From positions 186,001-250,000 of the forward strand of contig NZ_JAENJH010000006.1 of NCBI RefSeq assembly GCF_016595675.1: 64,000 nt of DNA. The letters run 5' to 3'. The stretch comes from Prauserella cavernicola. Lineage in GTDB: Bacteria > Actinomycetota > Actinomycetes > Mycobacteriales > Pseudonocardiaceae. The notes beneath the pieces were generated by a model, which was given only the letters and a program-made list of their open reading frames with translations, did no database searches and was not told the origin of the DNA. Both the position numbers and the translations under genes were made by a program. Positions within the stretch are counted from its first letter, which is position 1; every line of letters starts with the position of its first letter. This document shows, piece after piece, positions 31,981 to 41,627 of this stretch.

Positions 31981-33585
31981 ATGGACGCAGCAACGCGTGC
32001 ACAGCTGACCGACCAGGCGCGGTTCGGTCGCAAACAGCCCGCCAGCGGCCGCGACGGCATGGCCGTCACCAGCCATCCGATCGTCACGCAGACCGCCGTG
32101 GACATCCTGCGCGGCGGAGGCAACGCGGCCGACGCCGCGCTCGGTGCGTCGGTCGCGCAGGCGGTCGTCGAACCGCACATGACGACCATCTGCGGTGTCC
32201 TGTCGATGCTCTACTACGACGCCAAGACCGGCGAGACGACGTATCTCAACGGGTCGATGAACCGGCCGAAGGAGCTGACGTCGTTTCTGCCCACGGACCT
32301 TCCCACCGGCAAAAGCGTTGCCGTGCCAGGGTTTTGGGCCGCGTTCGAGGCCGGACTGGAGCGGCACGGGTCGAAGTCGAAGAGCGAGCTCGTCGCGCCC
32401 GCGATCGAACTCGCGCGGGACGGGTTCGACGTGTACCCGTTCCTCTACGGCATGGCGTTCGAGCAGATCGGCACGCTCGGCCGCTACCCCGGCGGCCGGG
32501 AGCTGTTCTTCCCGGACGGACGGCTGATCGAAGTCGGTGAGCCGCTCCGGCAGCCCGCTCTGGCCGACACACTGGAGAATCTCGTCTCCGAGGGCGCCGA
32601 CTACTTCTACCGCGGCAAGTTCGCCCAGAAGCTGGTCGACACGGTCCAGCGGGCCGGTGGCGTCATGACGTTGGAGGACCTCGACGAGTACAGCGTCCGC
32701 TGGGTCGAGCCCGCACGCGGCACGTACCGCGGCTACGACGTGGTCGCGTCGCCGCCGCCGGACACCGGCGGTACCCACGTGATCGAGATCCTGAACCTGC
32801 TCGAACTGATCCCGCTGGCCGAGTGGGGCCCGCCCACGGACAGCGCCGACACGCTCTACTGGATGCTGCGGTTCTGCGGCGAGGTCTTCGACGACGGCGG
32901 CAGGTTGCGCGACCCGGAGTTCTTCGACGTGCCGCTCGACCTGCTGGTCAGCAAAGAGTACGCGCGGCAGCGGTTCGAGCTGATGAAGATGAGCGCACCA
33001 CGGCCCGCGCCCACGGCTCAGTACCCGGGATCGAACCACGTGACGGTCGTCGACGGCGAGGGCAACGTCGCGAGCATCCTGCACTCGGTGATGAGCCTGC
33101 CCTGGACCAACGGGCTCTACGTCGACGGAGTGCAGCTGTGGGCGGGCGCCGCGCACTTCCTGCGGATGCTGCCGCCCGCCGGTGGCCGCGGAACCTGTTA
33201 CGTGGCGCCCACGATCATCTTCAAGGACGGCGCACCCGTGCTGACCGCGGGCTCGCCGTCGGTCGGGCTGATCCAGAACATCGTCCAGAACACGGTCAAC
33301 CTGCTCGACTTCGGCGTCGGCATCGAGGAGTCGGTGCACCGGCCACGCTTCGGCGGCCCGTCACTGGCGACCATGATCAACCCGGCCGCGCCGCCCGGGT
33401 ACTACATCGAGTCCGACATCGACGAGTCCCTGCGGGACGAGGTGGCCTCGCGCGGCGTCGCGCTGGACGTGTGCAACCCGTGGAACTTCCACTCGGGCAG
33501 CTACGAGGGCGTGCACATCGCGGACGACGGCACGATGTCGGCCTGCGCCGACCCGCGCCGCGCGGGTAAGGCGCTGGCCGTCTGA
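31981..33585 (+). CDS. Gamma-glutamyltransferase-family protein with Ser at the nucleophile position
   Basis: A 534-residue Ntn-hydrolase of the gamma-glutamyltranspeptidase family. The N-terminal part has GMAVTSHPIVTQTAVDIL, then RGGGNAADAALGASVAQ. The autocleavage and nucleophile region, normally T-T-H-x-S-V-x-D, reads GSNHVTVVDGEGN, so Ser351 replaces the usual Thr. SPSVGLIQNIVQN follows. Without a signal peptide it should be cytoplasmic, unlike classical GGT, and may act on amides or cephalosporin-like acyl groups. It is co-directional with DUF885 and precedes the peptide importer. Confidence 0.83.
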   Translation: MDAATRAQLTDQARFGRKQPASGRDGMAVTSHPIVTQTAVDILRGGGNAADAALGASVAQAVVEPHMTTICGVLSMLYYDAKTGETTYLNGSMNRPKELTSFLPTDLPTGKSVAVPGFWAAFEAGLERHGSKSKSELVAPAIELARDGFDVYPFLYGMAFEQIGTLGRYPGGRELFFPDGRLIEVGEPLRQPALADTLENLVSEGADYFYRGKFAQKLVDTVQRAGGVMTLEDLDEYSVRWVEPARGTYRGYDVVASPPPDTGGTHVIEILNLLELIPLAEWGPPTDSADTLYWMLRFCGEVFDDGGRLRDPEFFDVPLDLLVSKEYARQRFELMKMSAPRPAPTAQYPGSNHVTVVDGEGNVASILHSVMSLPWTNGLYVDGVQLWAGAAHFLRMLPPAGGRGTCYVAPTIIFKDGAPVLTAGSPSVGLIQNIVQNTVNLLDFGVGIEESVHRPRFGGPSLATMINPAAPPGYYIESDIDESLRDEVASRGVALDVCNPWNFHSGSYEGVHIADDGTMSACADPRRAGKALAV

Positions 33586-33759
33586 GTCCGGCGCACTCAC
33601 GCTCCACACCACCGCGCCGCCGGTCGCCTCGACCGCGCCGGCGTGGTGCACACCTTCGCAGGTTTTCGATCCCTGGCTTTCCCACCGCCGCGCGGCATGT
33701 CCTCCTGCTCGCGCGCAGAACGTCCTGTCCCGCAACAGCAACGAGCGTATGGAGGCACC

Positions 33760-35400
33760 ATGGGCACACTCGCAACCCGGCGGAGGACGGCCTCCCGTCT
33801 CGCGGCCGCCGCGGCCGTCTCGCTGATCGTCGTGTCGTGCGGCGCGGCGCCGGGCTCCGGCGACGGGCAGGCGCGGGAAGCCTCCGATGCCGACATCGCG
33901 TCGCTCACGGTCGCGGTGACGGCCGCGCCACGAAGCCTCGACCCGGCCGGCTCGTGGGACTCGAACTCGATCTACGTGCTCGCCGAGCTGCTCGACCCGC
34001 TGGCCAAGATCGGTCCGGACGGCACGGTCGAGCCGTGGCTGGCGACCTCGTGGGAGACCCCGGATCCGCGGACCTACGTGTTCACCATCAGGGACGACGT
34101 GACGTTCTGGGACGGTTCCCCGCTCACGGCCGAGGACGTCGCGTTCTCGCTGGGGCGGCACACCGACCCCGACGTCGCGTCGGAGCTGGCGGCCACGTTC
34201 CAGTACGTCGACACCGTCACCGAGACCGGACCGCACGAGGTCACCGTGACGTTGACCCAGCCGGATCCGCAGTTCCTCTACGCCGTCTCCGCAGGCGGGC
34301 TCGTGCTGCAGAAGAAGCACGCCGAGGCCAGCGGCGACGATCTCGGTGGCCCGCAGGCGATGGTCATGGGTTCCGGTCCGTACCGCGTGGTCGACTACTC
34401 CTCGTCGACCGGCGCGACGCTGGAACGCAACGACGACTACTGGGGCGAGGCTCCGGCTGCCCGGACTCTGGAGTTCACCCAGATCGCCGACCCGGAGACC
34501 CGTCGGCTGGCGATGCAGTCCGGCGACGTCGACCTGACGTTCTCGGTTCCGATGGACGGCGTCCGGCAGTGGGAGACGCTGCCCGGTGTCACCGTCGACT
34601 TCTTCGACACCCCGATCATCGGCTATCTCGTGCTGGACACGTCGCAGGAGCCCTTCGACGACGTGCACGTGCGCCGGGCACTCGCCCACGCCCTCGACCG
34701 GGAGGCGATCGTCGACTCGCTCTTCCGCGGCCATGCGCGTCCGGCCGAGAGCATGGTGGATCCGTTGTCGTGGCCCACGTTGGCCGAGAAGACCGGTACG
34801 GACGTGGAGCGCCTCTACGACGAGCTGCCGACGTACGAGTTCGACCTGGACAAGGCGCGGGCGGAACTGGCGAAGTCCGACCACGCCGACGGGTTCACCA
34901 TCACGGCGAAGTATCCGGCGTCGCTGCCGATGCTGGGCAACATCGTCCAGGTGCTCGCGGCCAACCTGGAGAAGATCGGGATCACGCTGACCGCCAGCGA
35001 GGTCCAGTACCAGGAGTTCCTCGGCGGCATCATGAACAACGGTTATCTCGGATTGACGCCGTTCCAGATGGGAGCCGAGAGCCCGGACCCCGGAACGGCG
35101 CTCCGTGGACTGCTCGGCGCCGAGCGGGCGAAGCCGGGCAGTGGCGGTTTCAACCACGCGAAGTACGTCCCGGCAGAGCTCGAGGACGCCGTGTCGGCCA
35201 ACCTCACCGGGACCCCCGAGGAACGCGCCGATGCCATCGACACGCTCATGACCGCGCTGGCCGAGGACGTGCCCTACGTGCCGATCTACTTTGCCCAGTA
35301 CGCGGTCGCGCTGTCCGAGGACTACGTCTACACCGGTGAGCTCTCGTACTGGAGCCTGTTCTTCACCGAGTGGGCCACGGCCATCAAGGCCGCGCGATGA
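33760..35400 (+). CDS. ABC transporter substrate-binding lipoprotein, dipeptide/oligopeptide type (SBP_bac_5)
   Basis: A 546-residue lipoprotein, ATG 33760 with GGAGG upstream. The signal is LAAAAAVSLIVVSC with a lipobox Cys at residue 27. Family-5 motifs are SLDPAGSWDSNSIYVLAELL, EPWLATSWETPDPRTYVF, VTFWDGSPLTAEDVAFSL and YLVLDTSQEPFDDVHVRRAL. It binds the substrate outside the membrane and feeds the two permeases that follow with ATGA overlaps. The substrate is probably a short peptide or gamma-glutamyl compound, judged by the neighbours. Confidence 0.9.
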   Translation: MGTLATRRRTASRLAAAAAVSLIVVSCGAAPGSGDGQAREASDADIASLTVAVTAAPRSLDPAGSWDSNSIYVLAELLDPLAKIGPDGTVEPWLATSWETPDPRTYVFTIRDDVTFWDGSPLTAEDVAFSLGRHTDPDVASELAATFQYVDTVTETGPHEVTVTLTQPDPQFLYAVSAGGLVLQKKHAEASGDDLGGPQAMVMGSGPYRVVDYSSSTGATLERNDDYWGEAPAARTLEFTQIADPETRRLAMQSGDVDLTFSVPMDGVRQWETLPGVTVDFFDTPIIGYLVLDTSQEPFDDVHVRRALAHALDREAIVDSLFRGHARPAESMVDPLSWPTLAEKTGTDVERLYDELPTYEFDLDKARAELAKSDHADGFTITAKYPASLPMLGNIVQVLAANLEKIGITLTASEVQYQEFLGGIMNNGYLGLTPFQMGAESPDPGTALRGLLGAERAKPGSGGFNHAKYVPAELEDAVSANLTGTPEERADAIDTLMTALAEDVPYVPIYFAQYAVALSEDYVYTGELSYWSLFFTEWATAIKAAR

Positions 35401-36353
35401 GCGTGGCGCTGGTCATCGGCCGACGGCTGCTGGCGATCGCGGTCATCATGATCGTGGTGTCGTTCCTGGTGTTCGCCATCCTGTTCGCGACACCGGGCAG
35501 CCCGGAGCAGTTGCTGCTCGGTGCGGGACCCACGACGCCGGAGGCGCTGGCTGCGGTCCGGGCGAAGTACCACCTGGACGAACCGTTGTTCACGCAGTAC
35601 CTGTACTGGCTGGGTGACGCGGTCCGGCTGGATTTCGGGGAGTCGATCCAGACCAGCCAGCCCGTCGTGAGCGTGCTCGGCGAACGGCTGCCGATCACGC
35701 TCTTCCTGGCCGGCTACGCCACGGTGATCGCGTTGCTCGTCGGAATCCCCAGCGGTCTGCTGGCCGGGCTGCGCAACGGCACGGCGGGCGACCGGCTGGT
35801 GACGTTCGTGACCACGCTGGGCATCAGCGCGCCGTCGTTCGCGATCGGCATCCTGCTGCTCTACGTCTTCGGCATCACGCTGGGCTGGTTCCCGATCTTC
35901 GGTGCGGGGGAAGGCTTCGCGGACCGGTTGCTGCACCTGACGTTGCCCGCCGTCGCGCTGTCGGCGACGGTACTGGCCATCATCGCCCGGCAGACGCGGG
36001 CCGCCGCGCTGACCGTCGAGAGCCAGGACTACATGACCTTCGCCAGGGCCCGCGGGCTGCCGAGACGGCTGCTGTTCGGCCGCTACGCGCTGCGCAACAG
36101 CTCGCTGCCGGTGGTGACCTCGTCCGGTCTGGTGCTGGCTTCGTTCCTGACCGGGGCGGTGCTGGTCGAGCAGGTCTTCGCCATCCCCGGTCTGGGCTCG
36201 CTCACCGTCGCCGCCGTGACGAACAAGGACGTGCCGGTGGTCCAGGCGGTGGCGCTGCTGGCGGCCCTGGTCGTGCTGGTGCTGAACCTGCTGGCCGACC
36301 TGGCCTACACCGTGCTGGATCCCCGGGTGCGCAAGGTGGTGTTCCCTCAATGA
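35397..36353 (+). CDS. ABC transporter permease, DppB/OppB type
   Basis: A 318-residue permease, six membrane spans. It opens with GRRLLAIAVIMIVVSFLVF, has the periplasmic loop GDAVRLDFGESIQTSQPV, and the coupling region SQDYMTFARARGLPRRLLF. The end VLDPRVRKV is typical of the DppB group. ATGA overlaps join it to the lipoprotein gene before and the second permease after. Confidence 0.92.
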   Translation: MSVALVIGRRLLAIAVIMIVVSFLVFAILFATPGSPEQLLLGAGPTTPEALAAVRAKYHLDEPLFTQYLYWLGDAVRLDFGESIQTSQPVVSVLGERLPITLFLAGYATVIALLVGIPSGLLAGLRNGTAGDRLVTFVTTLGISAPSFAIGILLLYVFGITLGWFPIFGAGEGFADRLLHLTLPAVALSATVLAIIARQTRAAALTVESQDYMTFARARGLPRRLLFGRYALRNSSLPVVTSSGLVLASFLTGAVLVEQVFAIPGLGSLTVAAVTNKDVPVVQAVALLAALVVLVLNLLADLAYTVLDPRVRKVVFPQ

Positions 36354-37207
36354 GCGAACAGGTGAATCCGGTGCTGCTCAGGACGGGCGGCCCGCGGCTC
36401 GGCGTGGCGGTGCCGGTCTGTGCCGTCCTGGCCGCGGTGATCGCGGTCGCCGCCGTCGCGGGCCGGTGGCTGGCGCCGCACGATCCGGGGGTGCAGGACC
36501 TGCTGAACGCCTCGACCGGCCCGTCGGCGACGCACTGGCTCGGTACGGACGACTTCGGCCGCGACGTGCTCTCCCGCGTGCTCGACGGAGCGGGATCGTC
36601 GCTGCTCGGTCCCGTCGTCGCGGCGCTGGGAGCGACGCTGCTCGGACTGCTGCTCGGGCTCATGGCCGGGTTTCTGGGAGGCGCGTTCGAGGCCGTCATC
36701 ATGCGCGGGGTCGACCTGCTCTATGCCCTGCCCGCGCTGCTCGTGCTGATCGTCCTGGTCGGCATGTTCGGCGGCGGTTACTGGGCCGCGGTGGGAATCC
36801 TGATCGTGTTGTCCACGCCCGGCAGCACCCGCATCATCCGGTCGGCCGTCCTCGGGCAGCGGACTCTGCCCTACGTCGAGGCCGCCCACACGGTGGGCCT
36901 GCCCCGGCACCGGATCATGATCGTCCACGTCGCGCCCAACGTGCTGCCGACCGTGGTCGCCACGCTGCTGCTCGACTTCGTCGCCGCCCTGGTGGCGTTG
37001 TCCGCGTTGTCGTTCCTCGGGCTCGGGCTGCCGCCGGGTTCGACGAACTGGGGCCGGATGCTCGCGGAGAACCGCACGCTGCTGGAGCTCAATCCCTGGG
37101 CCGCGATCGCGCCCGCACTGCTCATCATGATCGCCGCGATGTCGGTGACCATCATCGGCGACTGGCTGCACGGCCGCCTGGAACGGGGGAGGCTCGACCA
37201 TGACTGA
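36350..37207 (+). CDS. ABC transporter permease, DppC/OppC type
   Basis: A 285-residue permease. The DppC signature HWLGTDDFGRDVLSRVLDGA is present after an N-terminal span, and the coupling loop reads VEAAHTVGLPRHRIM, followed by FLGLGLPPGSTNWGRML. It pairs with the permease at 35397. Its end overlaps the ATPase gene by 8 bases. Confidence 0.92.
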   Translation: MSEQVNPVLLRTGGPRLGVAVPVCAVLAAVIAVAAVAGRWLAPHDPGVQDLLNASTGPSATHWLGTDDFGRDVLSRVLDGAGSSLLGPVVAALGATLLGLLLGLMAGFLGGAFEAVIMRGVDLLYALPALLVLIVLVGMFGGGYWAAVGILIVLSTPGSTRIIRSAVLGQRTLPYVEAAHTVGLPRHRIMIVHVAPNVLPTVVATLLLDFVAALVALSALSFLGLGLPPGSTNWGRMLAENRTLLELNPWAAIAPALLIMIAAMSVTIIGDWLHGRLERGRLDHD

Positions 37208-38918
37208 GCGGACCGAGACCGAACCCGCGGTCCTCGCGCACGAGGAGACGGCCGAACTGCTCGACGTCCAGCGGCTGGTCGTGAGTTCGGCGGCGACGGG
37301 ACGGCGCGTCGTGGACGGGATCGACCTGCGGATCGGCCGCGGCGAGACCGTGGCACTGGTGGGGGAGTCGGGCAGCGGGAAGTCGATGACCGCGCGCGCG
37401 ATCACCGGACTGCTGCCCAACGGACTGGTGGCCGGCGGCAGCGTCCACTTCGCCGGGCACGAGCTGCTGGCTGCCGGTGACCGGAACATGCGGCGGGTGC
37501 GGGGCAACGGCATCGGTCTGCTCATGCAGGACCCGTTCACCATGCTCAACCCGCTCACCACCGCGGGCACGCACATCGCGGAAACGCTGCGAAGCCACCG
37601 CTCCCGTGGCGATCGCCCGGTCCGAGGCGACCTGACCGGGGAGGTCGCGGATCGGCTCGCCGAGGTCGGCATCACCCAGCCCGGCGCGGCACGGAAGTAT
37701 CCGTTCGAGCTGTCCGGCGGGATGCGCCAACGGGTCTCGCTGGCCGCGGCGATCGCGAACGACCCGGCCCTGCTCATCGCCGACGAGCCGACCACGGCGC
37801 TGGACTCGACCACCCAGCGCGAGGTTCTGCGGCTGATCCGCCGGATCCAGCTGGATCGTGCGATGGGTCTGCTGCTGATCACGCACGACCTGCGGGTCGC
37901 CTTCTCACTCTGCGACCGCATCCTGGTGATGCGCGCGGGAAACATCGTCGACGCCGCCGACCCGGTCACGCTGCGAGCCGCGCCGACCAGCGACTACACG
38001 CGGCACCTGCTCGCGGCGGACCTGCCCGTCGATCACCAGCGCCCGGACCTGTCGGTGGACGCGCCCGGCGCGGACGCCGACGCCGTACCTCTGCTGGAGG
38101 TGACCGGGCTGACCAAGCGGTTCGGGACGCGCAGGCAACTGCGCGGGCCGGACGGCGGGTCCCTGGCACTCGACGGGGTCGGCCTGCGGCTGAGCGAGGG
38201 CCGCAGCGTCGGAATCGTCGGGGAGTCCGGGTCCGGCAAGACCACGCTGGCCCGGTGCGTTCTCGGGCTCGAACAGGCGACGTCGGGCACGATCGTCGTC
38301 GACGGAATCGACGTCACGGACTACCGGACGCTGTCGAAGACCGACCGGCACCGGGCGCGCCGGCTCGTGCAGTGCGTGTTCCAGGACCCGTACTCGTCGC
38401 TCAACCCGTCGCACACCCTGCGGTTCATCCTCACCGAGGCGATCCGGCAACGCCGCGACAACGGCACCGACGGCACCGACGGCACCGACGGGGACAACGA
38501 GGACGACGACGCCGAGGTCGCCCGACTGCTCGCCGACGTCGGCCTGCCCGAGAACTACGCCCGGCGTCGTCCGGTGGCGCTGTCCGGTGGGCAACGCCAG
38601 CGCGTGGCGATCGCCCGTGCTCTCGCGCAGCGTCCGAGGGTGCTCGTGTGCGACGAACCGGTGGCCGCCCTCGACGTGTCGGTCCAGGAACAGGTCCTGC
38701 GGGTGCTGCGCGACCAGCGCGCCCGTGGGGTGAGTCTGCTCTTCATCACCCACGACCTGGCCGTGGCGAGGCACATGACCGACGAGCTCGTGGTGCTGCA
38801 TCGCGGCCGCGTGGTGGAGAGCGGCGACACCGCCGACGTGCTGGACCGGCCCCGGCACGACTACACCGCGCGGCTGCTGGCGGCCGTGCCGACGGGGGAG
38901 CCGGCCTGGCTGGCGTGA
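37200..38918 (+). CDS. ABC transporter dual ATPase (DppD-DppF fusion)
   Basis: A 572-residue protein with two complete ATPase domains in one chain. Domain 1 has GESGSGKSMTA, LSGGMRQRVSLA, and LLIADEPTTALD. Domain 2 has GESGSGKTTLA, LSGGQRQRVAIA and LVCDEPVAALD. An acidic linker in domain 2 contains N-G-T-D-G-T-D-G-T-D-G, encoded by a 9-base unit (GGCACCGAC) repeated three times at about 38463-38489, which could vary in copy number. It energises the importer encoded at 33760-37207. Confidence 0.92.
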   Translation: MTERTETEPAVLAHEETAELLDVQRLVVSSAATGRRVVDGIDLRIGRGETVALVGESGSGKSMTARAITGLLPNGLVAGGSVHFAGHELLAAGDRNMRRVRGNGIGLLMQDPFTMLNPLTTAGTHIAETLRSHRSRGDRPVRGDLTGEVADRLAEVGITQPGAARKYPFELSGGMRQRVSLAAAIANDPALLIADEPTTALDSTTQREVLRLIRRIQLDRAMGLLLITHDLRVAFSLCDRILVMRAGNIVDAADPVTLRAAPTSDYTRHLLAADLPVDHQRPDLSVDAPGADADAVPLLEVTGLTKRFGTRRQLRGPDGGSLALDGVGLRLSEGRSVGIVGESGSGKTTLARCVLGLEQATSGTIVVDGIDVTDYRTLSKTDRHRARRLVQCVFQDPYSSLNPSHTLRFILTEAIRQRRDNGTDGTDGTDGDNEDDDAEVARLLADVGLPENYARRRPVALSGGQRQRVAIARALAQRPRVLVCDEPVAALDVSVQEQVLRVLRDQRARGVSLLFITHDLAVARHMTDELVVLHRGRVVESGDTADVLDRPRHDYTARLLAAVPTGEPAWLA

Positions 38919-38951
38919 CGTCGACGCGACCGTCGTCCGGCCATAGGCTCG

Positions 38952-40172
38952 GTGACCGTGGCGTCTGACTTGCAGCGGCTGATCGACAACCTGGGCCGGC
39001 GGTTGGCACGGTCGGTGGCGATCGACGACCGCTACATCAGGCTGCTCGCCTACAACTCGCACGTCGGCGCCGTGGACGAGATCCGGATCGAGTCGATCAT
39101 GCGCCGCGAGGTGTCCTCGGACCTGGTGCGCTACATCCAGGGCCTGGGCATGCTCGAGGCGAACGACCTGTTCAGGGTGCCCGCGAATCCCGCGCTGGGG
39201 CTGACGCTCGACCGCATCGGGATGCCGGTGCGGGTCGAGGGCGCGGTGGTCGGGGTGCTGTGGCTGCTCGCGTCCGACGGGCCGCTGTCCGACGATCACG
39301 CCGACGCGGTGCGCCAGGCCGCCGAGCACGCGGCCCAGATCCTGCACCGGGAGTACCTGTTCGACGAGCTGCGGCGGGGACGGGAACGCGAACTGTTGCG
39401 CGACCTGCTCTCCGGCGATCCGCACCTGCACGGCGAGGCTGCTCAACTGCTGATCGAGGAGGAGCTGCTGATGGCGGGGCCCGCCGTCGCCATCGTGGCC
39501 ACCGTCTCGCACGAGCAGGGCCAGCCGCTGCCCGAGAACGACCGGCTCGGGTTGGCGGCGGGGCTGGAGCAGTGCCGCCGCCGGGTGTCGCCACGCACCG
39601 CGGTGCACCTGGAGCGGGCCGACCACGGCGTGCTGGTGGTCGTCCAGGCCGAGCGGTCCACGACCCGCGACATCGACGAGGTGGCGGCGGTCGCGCACGA
39701 GCGGATCCGCGCCGAGACCGGGCGGGATCCGCAGGACTGTCAGGTGGGGATCGGCACCCAGCGCCGTGGCCTCGGCGAGGTCCACGCCTCCTACACCGAG
39801 GCACGCCGCGCCATGGACGTCGCCAGGGTGGTCCCGGTGCACGGCGCGGTGGTGCGGTTCTCGCGGCTCGGCGTGTTCGGTCTGCTGGCGGAGCTCCCGC
39901 CCGCGCAGCTGGCCCGCAACATCCACCCCGGTCTGCACCGGCTGCTGGAGTACGACGCCGACGGCAGCACGCTGACCGGAACTCTCGAGGCGTTCCTGAA
40001 CAACGCGGGCGACGTGCGGCGGACCGCGGCCGAGCTGAACATCCACCGCGCGAGCGTGCACTACCGGCTGCGCCGGATCGAGGAGATCGCCGGCGTCGAC
40101 CTCTCCGACGGCAACGACCGGCTGGACATGCACGTCGGCCTCAAGGTGGCGCAGCTGGTCCAGCTGCGCTGA
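38952..40172 (+). CDS. PucR/CdaR-type transcriptional regulator
   Basis: A 406-residue regulator starting at GTG 38952 (GTG 38958 is also possible). The N-terminal part is GAF-like (LARSVAIDDRYIRLLAYNSH). The middle resembles the GGDEF-like CdaR domain (QVGIGTQRRGLGEVHASYTEA). The C-terminal PucR HTH reads FLNNAGDVRRTAAELNIHRA, SVHYRLRRIEEIAGVDL. It lies 33 bases after the importer operon, in the same direction, and probably controls it and the neighbouring catabolic genes. Confidence 0.88.
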   Translation: MTVASDLQRLIDNLGRRLARSVAIDDRYIRLLAYNSHVGAVDEIRIESIMRREVSSDLVRYIQGLGMLEANDLFRVPANPALGLTLDRIGMPVRVEGAVVGVLWLLASDGPLSDDHADAVRQAAEHAAQILHREYLFDELRRGRERELLRDLLSGDPHLHGEAAQLLIEEELLMAGPAVAIVATVSHEQGQPLPENDRLGLAAGLEQCRRRVSPRTAVHLERADHGVLVVVQAERSTTRDIDEVAAVAHERIRAETGRDPQDCQVGIGTQRRGLGEVHASYTEARRAMDVARVVPVHGAVVRFSRLGVFGLLAELPPAQLARNIHPGLHRLLEYDADGSTLTGTLEAFLNNAGDVRRTAAELNIHRASVHYRLRRIEEIAGVDLSDGNDRLDMHVGLKVAQLVQLR

Positions 40173-40184
40173 ACCACCCTTGCG

Positions 40185-41471
40185 CTAGCCGAAGACCGTG
40201 CCGGTGCTGTGTTCGTTGACCGGACGTTTCCGCGAGAACGAGCCGAGGTCGATCGTGAGCCCGCTGTGCTTGCCGACGAACTGGATCGGGTGCGCGTCGT
40301 GGTCCGCTCCGGCCTCGGTGCCGTCGATGATCGCGGTCAGGAGCTGGCCGACCACCGGGGCGTTCTTGAACTGGTTGCCGCTGGTGCCGATCGCGACGTA
40401 GAAGCCGGGCAGCTCGGTGCGGTCGTAGATGGGCGTCCAGTCGTCGCTGACGTCGTACACCCCGACCACACCCTTGGGCCGGCTGGGCACTCCCAGCTCC
40501 GGCAGCCGGCGGGCGGCGCGGGTCACCTGTGCCTCGAACAACGCCGCCTTCGGGAGCTCACCCGCCTCCTCGGGGTTCTCCAGCCACTCCAGCGGTTCGC
40601 ACTCCGGCTCCGTGCCACCGACGAGCACGCCGCCGGTCTCGGGCCGCAGGTAGGTGCCGAGGTCCATGTCGGCGATCGCCATGCTCACGAACGGGCGCGG
40701 GTTCGTGGGGACGTAGTGCACCTCCTGACGAAGCGGCCGCACGCCGACGGTGAAGTCGCCGCCGACGTCGGCGAGGCGGTTGAGCCCGCCCGACCACGGG
40801 CCCGCGGCGTTGACCACGACGTCCGCGCTGATCGTCCGCCCCCCGGCGGTGCGCACGCCGGCGGCTCTGCCGCCGGTACGGACCACCTCGGCGACGGTCT
40901 GCCGGTGCAGGAACGTCACGCCGAGCCTCCTGGCGGCCGCGGCGAGATTGTCCGCGGCCAGGCGCGGATCGTCGACGTACCCGGCGTCCGGGGTGAACAC
41001 CGCGCCGAGATCCCCGTCGGGCCCGGCCCAGAACCGGTCGTCGTCGATCCGGGCAGGCGGCCAGTAGCGTCCGGTGTCGATGCCCGGCACCCGCGCGGCG
41101 AGCGTGGCCGGGTCCCACTCCTCGTACGGCACGCCCGCCCGGTCGAAGAGCGGGAGCGAGCGTTCCCGGGGCGCCACGTCGACGTCGAGCAGGGCGAGGC
41201 CGGTGCGGTGGTAGCGGGCCAGTGCCAGATCGTCGGGGGCCTCGAGGTGATCGCGCCAGTTCTCCCAGCAGAACTTTGATTCCCAGGAGGTGGCAACGCC
41301 GTCCCAGGTGGAGAAGTTGAAGCGCACCACCGCGCTGGAGGCGCTGGTGGAGCCGTGTCCCGGGCCCGCACCCTTGTCGACGACCACGACGCTGCGTCCG
41401 GCCCTGGCCAGTTCGAGGGCGATCGACGACCCGATCACGCCCGCTCCGACCACGACCACGTCCGCGTTCAC
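40185..41471 (-). CDS. FAD-dependent amine oxidase, DAO/sarcosine-oxidase-beta type
   Basis: A 428-residue DAO-family flavoenzyme. The Rossmann start VVVVGAGVIGSSIALELARA binds FAD; the acidic end VVVVDKG follows. GSTSASSAVVRFN, VVNAAGPWSG and the C-terminal GFYVAIGTSGNQFKNAPVVG complete the pattern of sarcosine/glycine/dimethylglycine oxidases or dehydrogenases. Cytoplasmic. It converges on the PucR gene (12 bases between stops) and is divergent from the amidohydrolase gene at 41628. It may oxidise an N-methyl or cyclic amino acid released by the neighbouring enzymes. Confidence 0.87.
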   Translation of the reverse strand: MNADVVVVGAGVIGSSIALELARAGRSVVVVDKGAGPGHGSTSASSAVVRFNFSTWDGVATSWESKFCWENWRDHLEAPDDLALARYHRTGLALLDVDVAPRERSLPLFDRAGVPYEEWDPATLAARVPGIDTGRYWPPARIDDDRFWAGPDGDLGAVFTPDAGYVDDPRLAADNLAAAARRLGVTFLHRQTVAEVVRTGGRAAGVRTAGGRTISADVVVNAAGPWSGGLNRLADVGGDFTVGVRPLRQEVHYVPTNPRPFVSMAIADMDLGTYLRPETGGVLVGGTEPECEPLEWLENPEEAGELPKAALFEAQVTRAARRLPELGVPSRPKGVVGVYDVSDDWTPIYDRTELPGFYVAIGTSGNQFKNAPVVGQLLTAIIDGTEAGADHDAHPIQFVGKHSGLTIDLGSFSRKRPVNEHSTGTVFG

Positions 41472-41627
41472 GCGGCCTCGTGCGCTGCTGTGCGCGTCCT
41501 CTGTTCCATGTCCTCAGCCTGGCTCACCGGTCCGGAGCGGTGCGACAGACGAGTGTCGAAATGACGACCGGTCCGCTGTGACAGCTGACCATGGCGGAGG
41601 CGCTCGTCGCTGAGGCACGATGCTGGA

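Noticed and set aside
38463-38489. Threefold 9-base repeat in the dual ATPase gene as a phase-variation site.
   Set aside because: A change of whole 9-base units stays in frame and only lengthens an acidic linker, so on/off switching is not expected; noted in the gene entry only.
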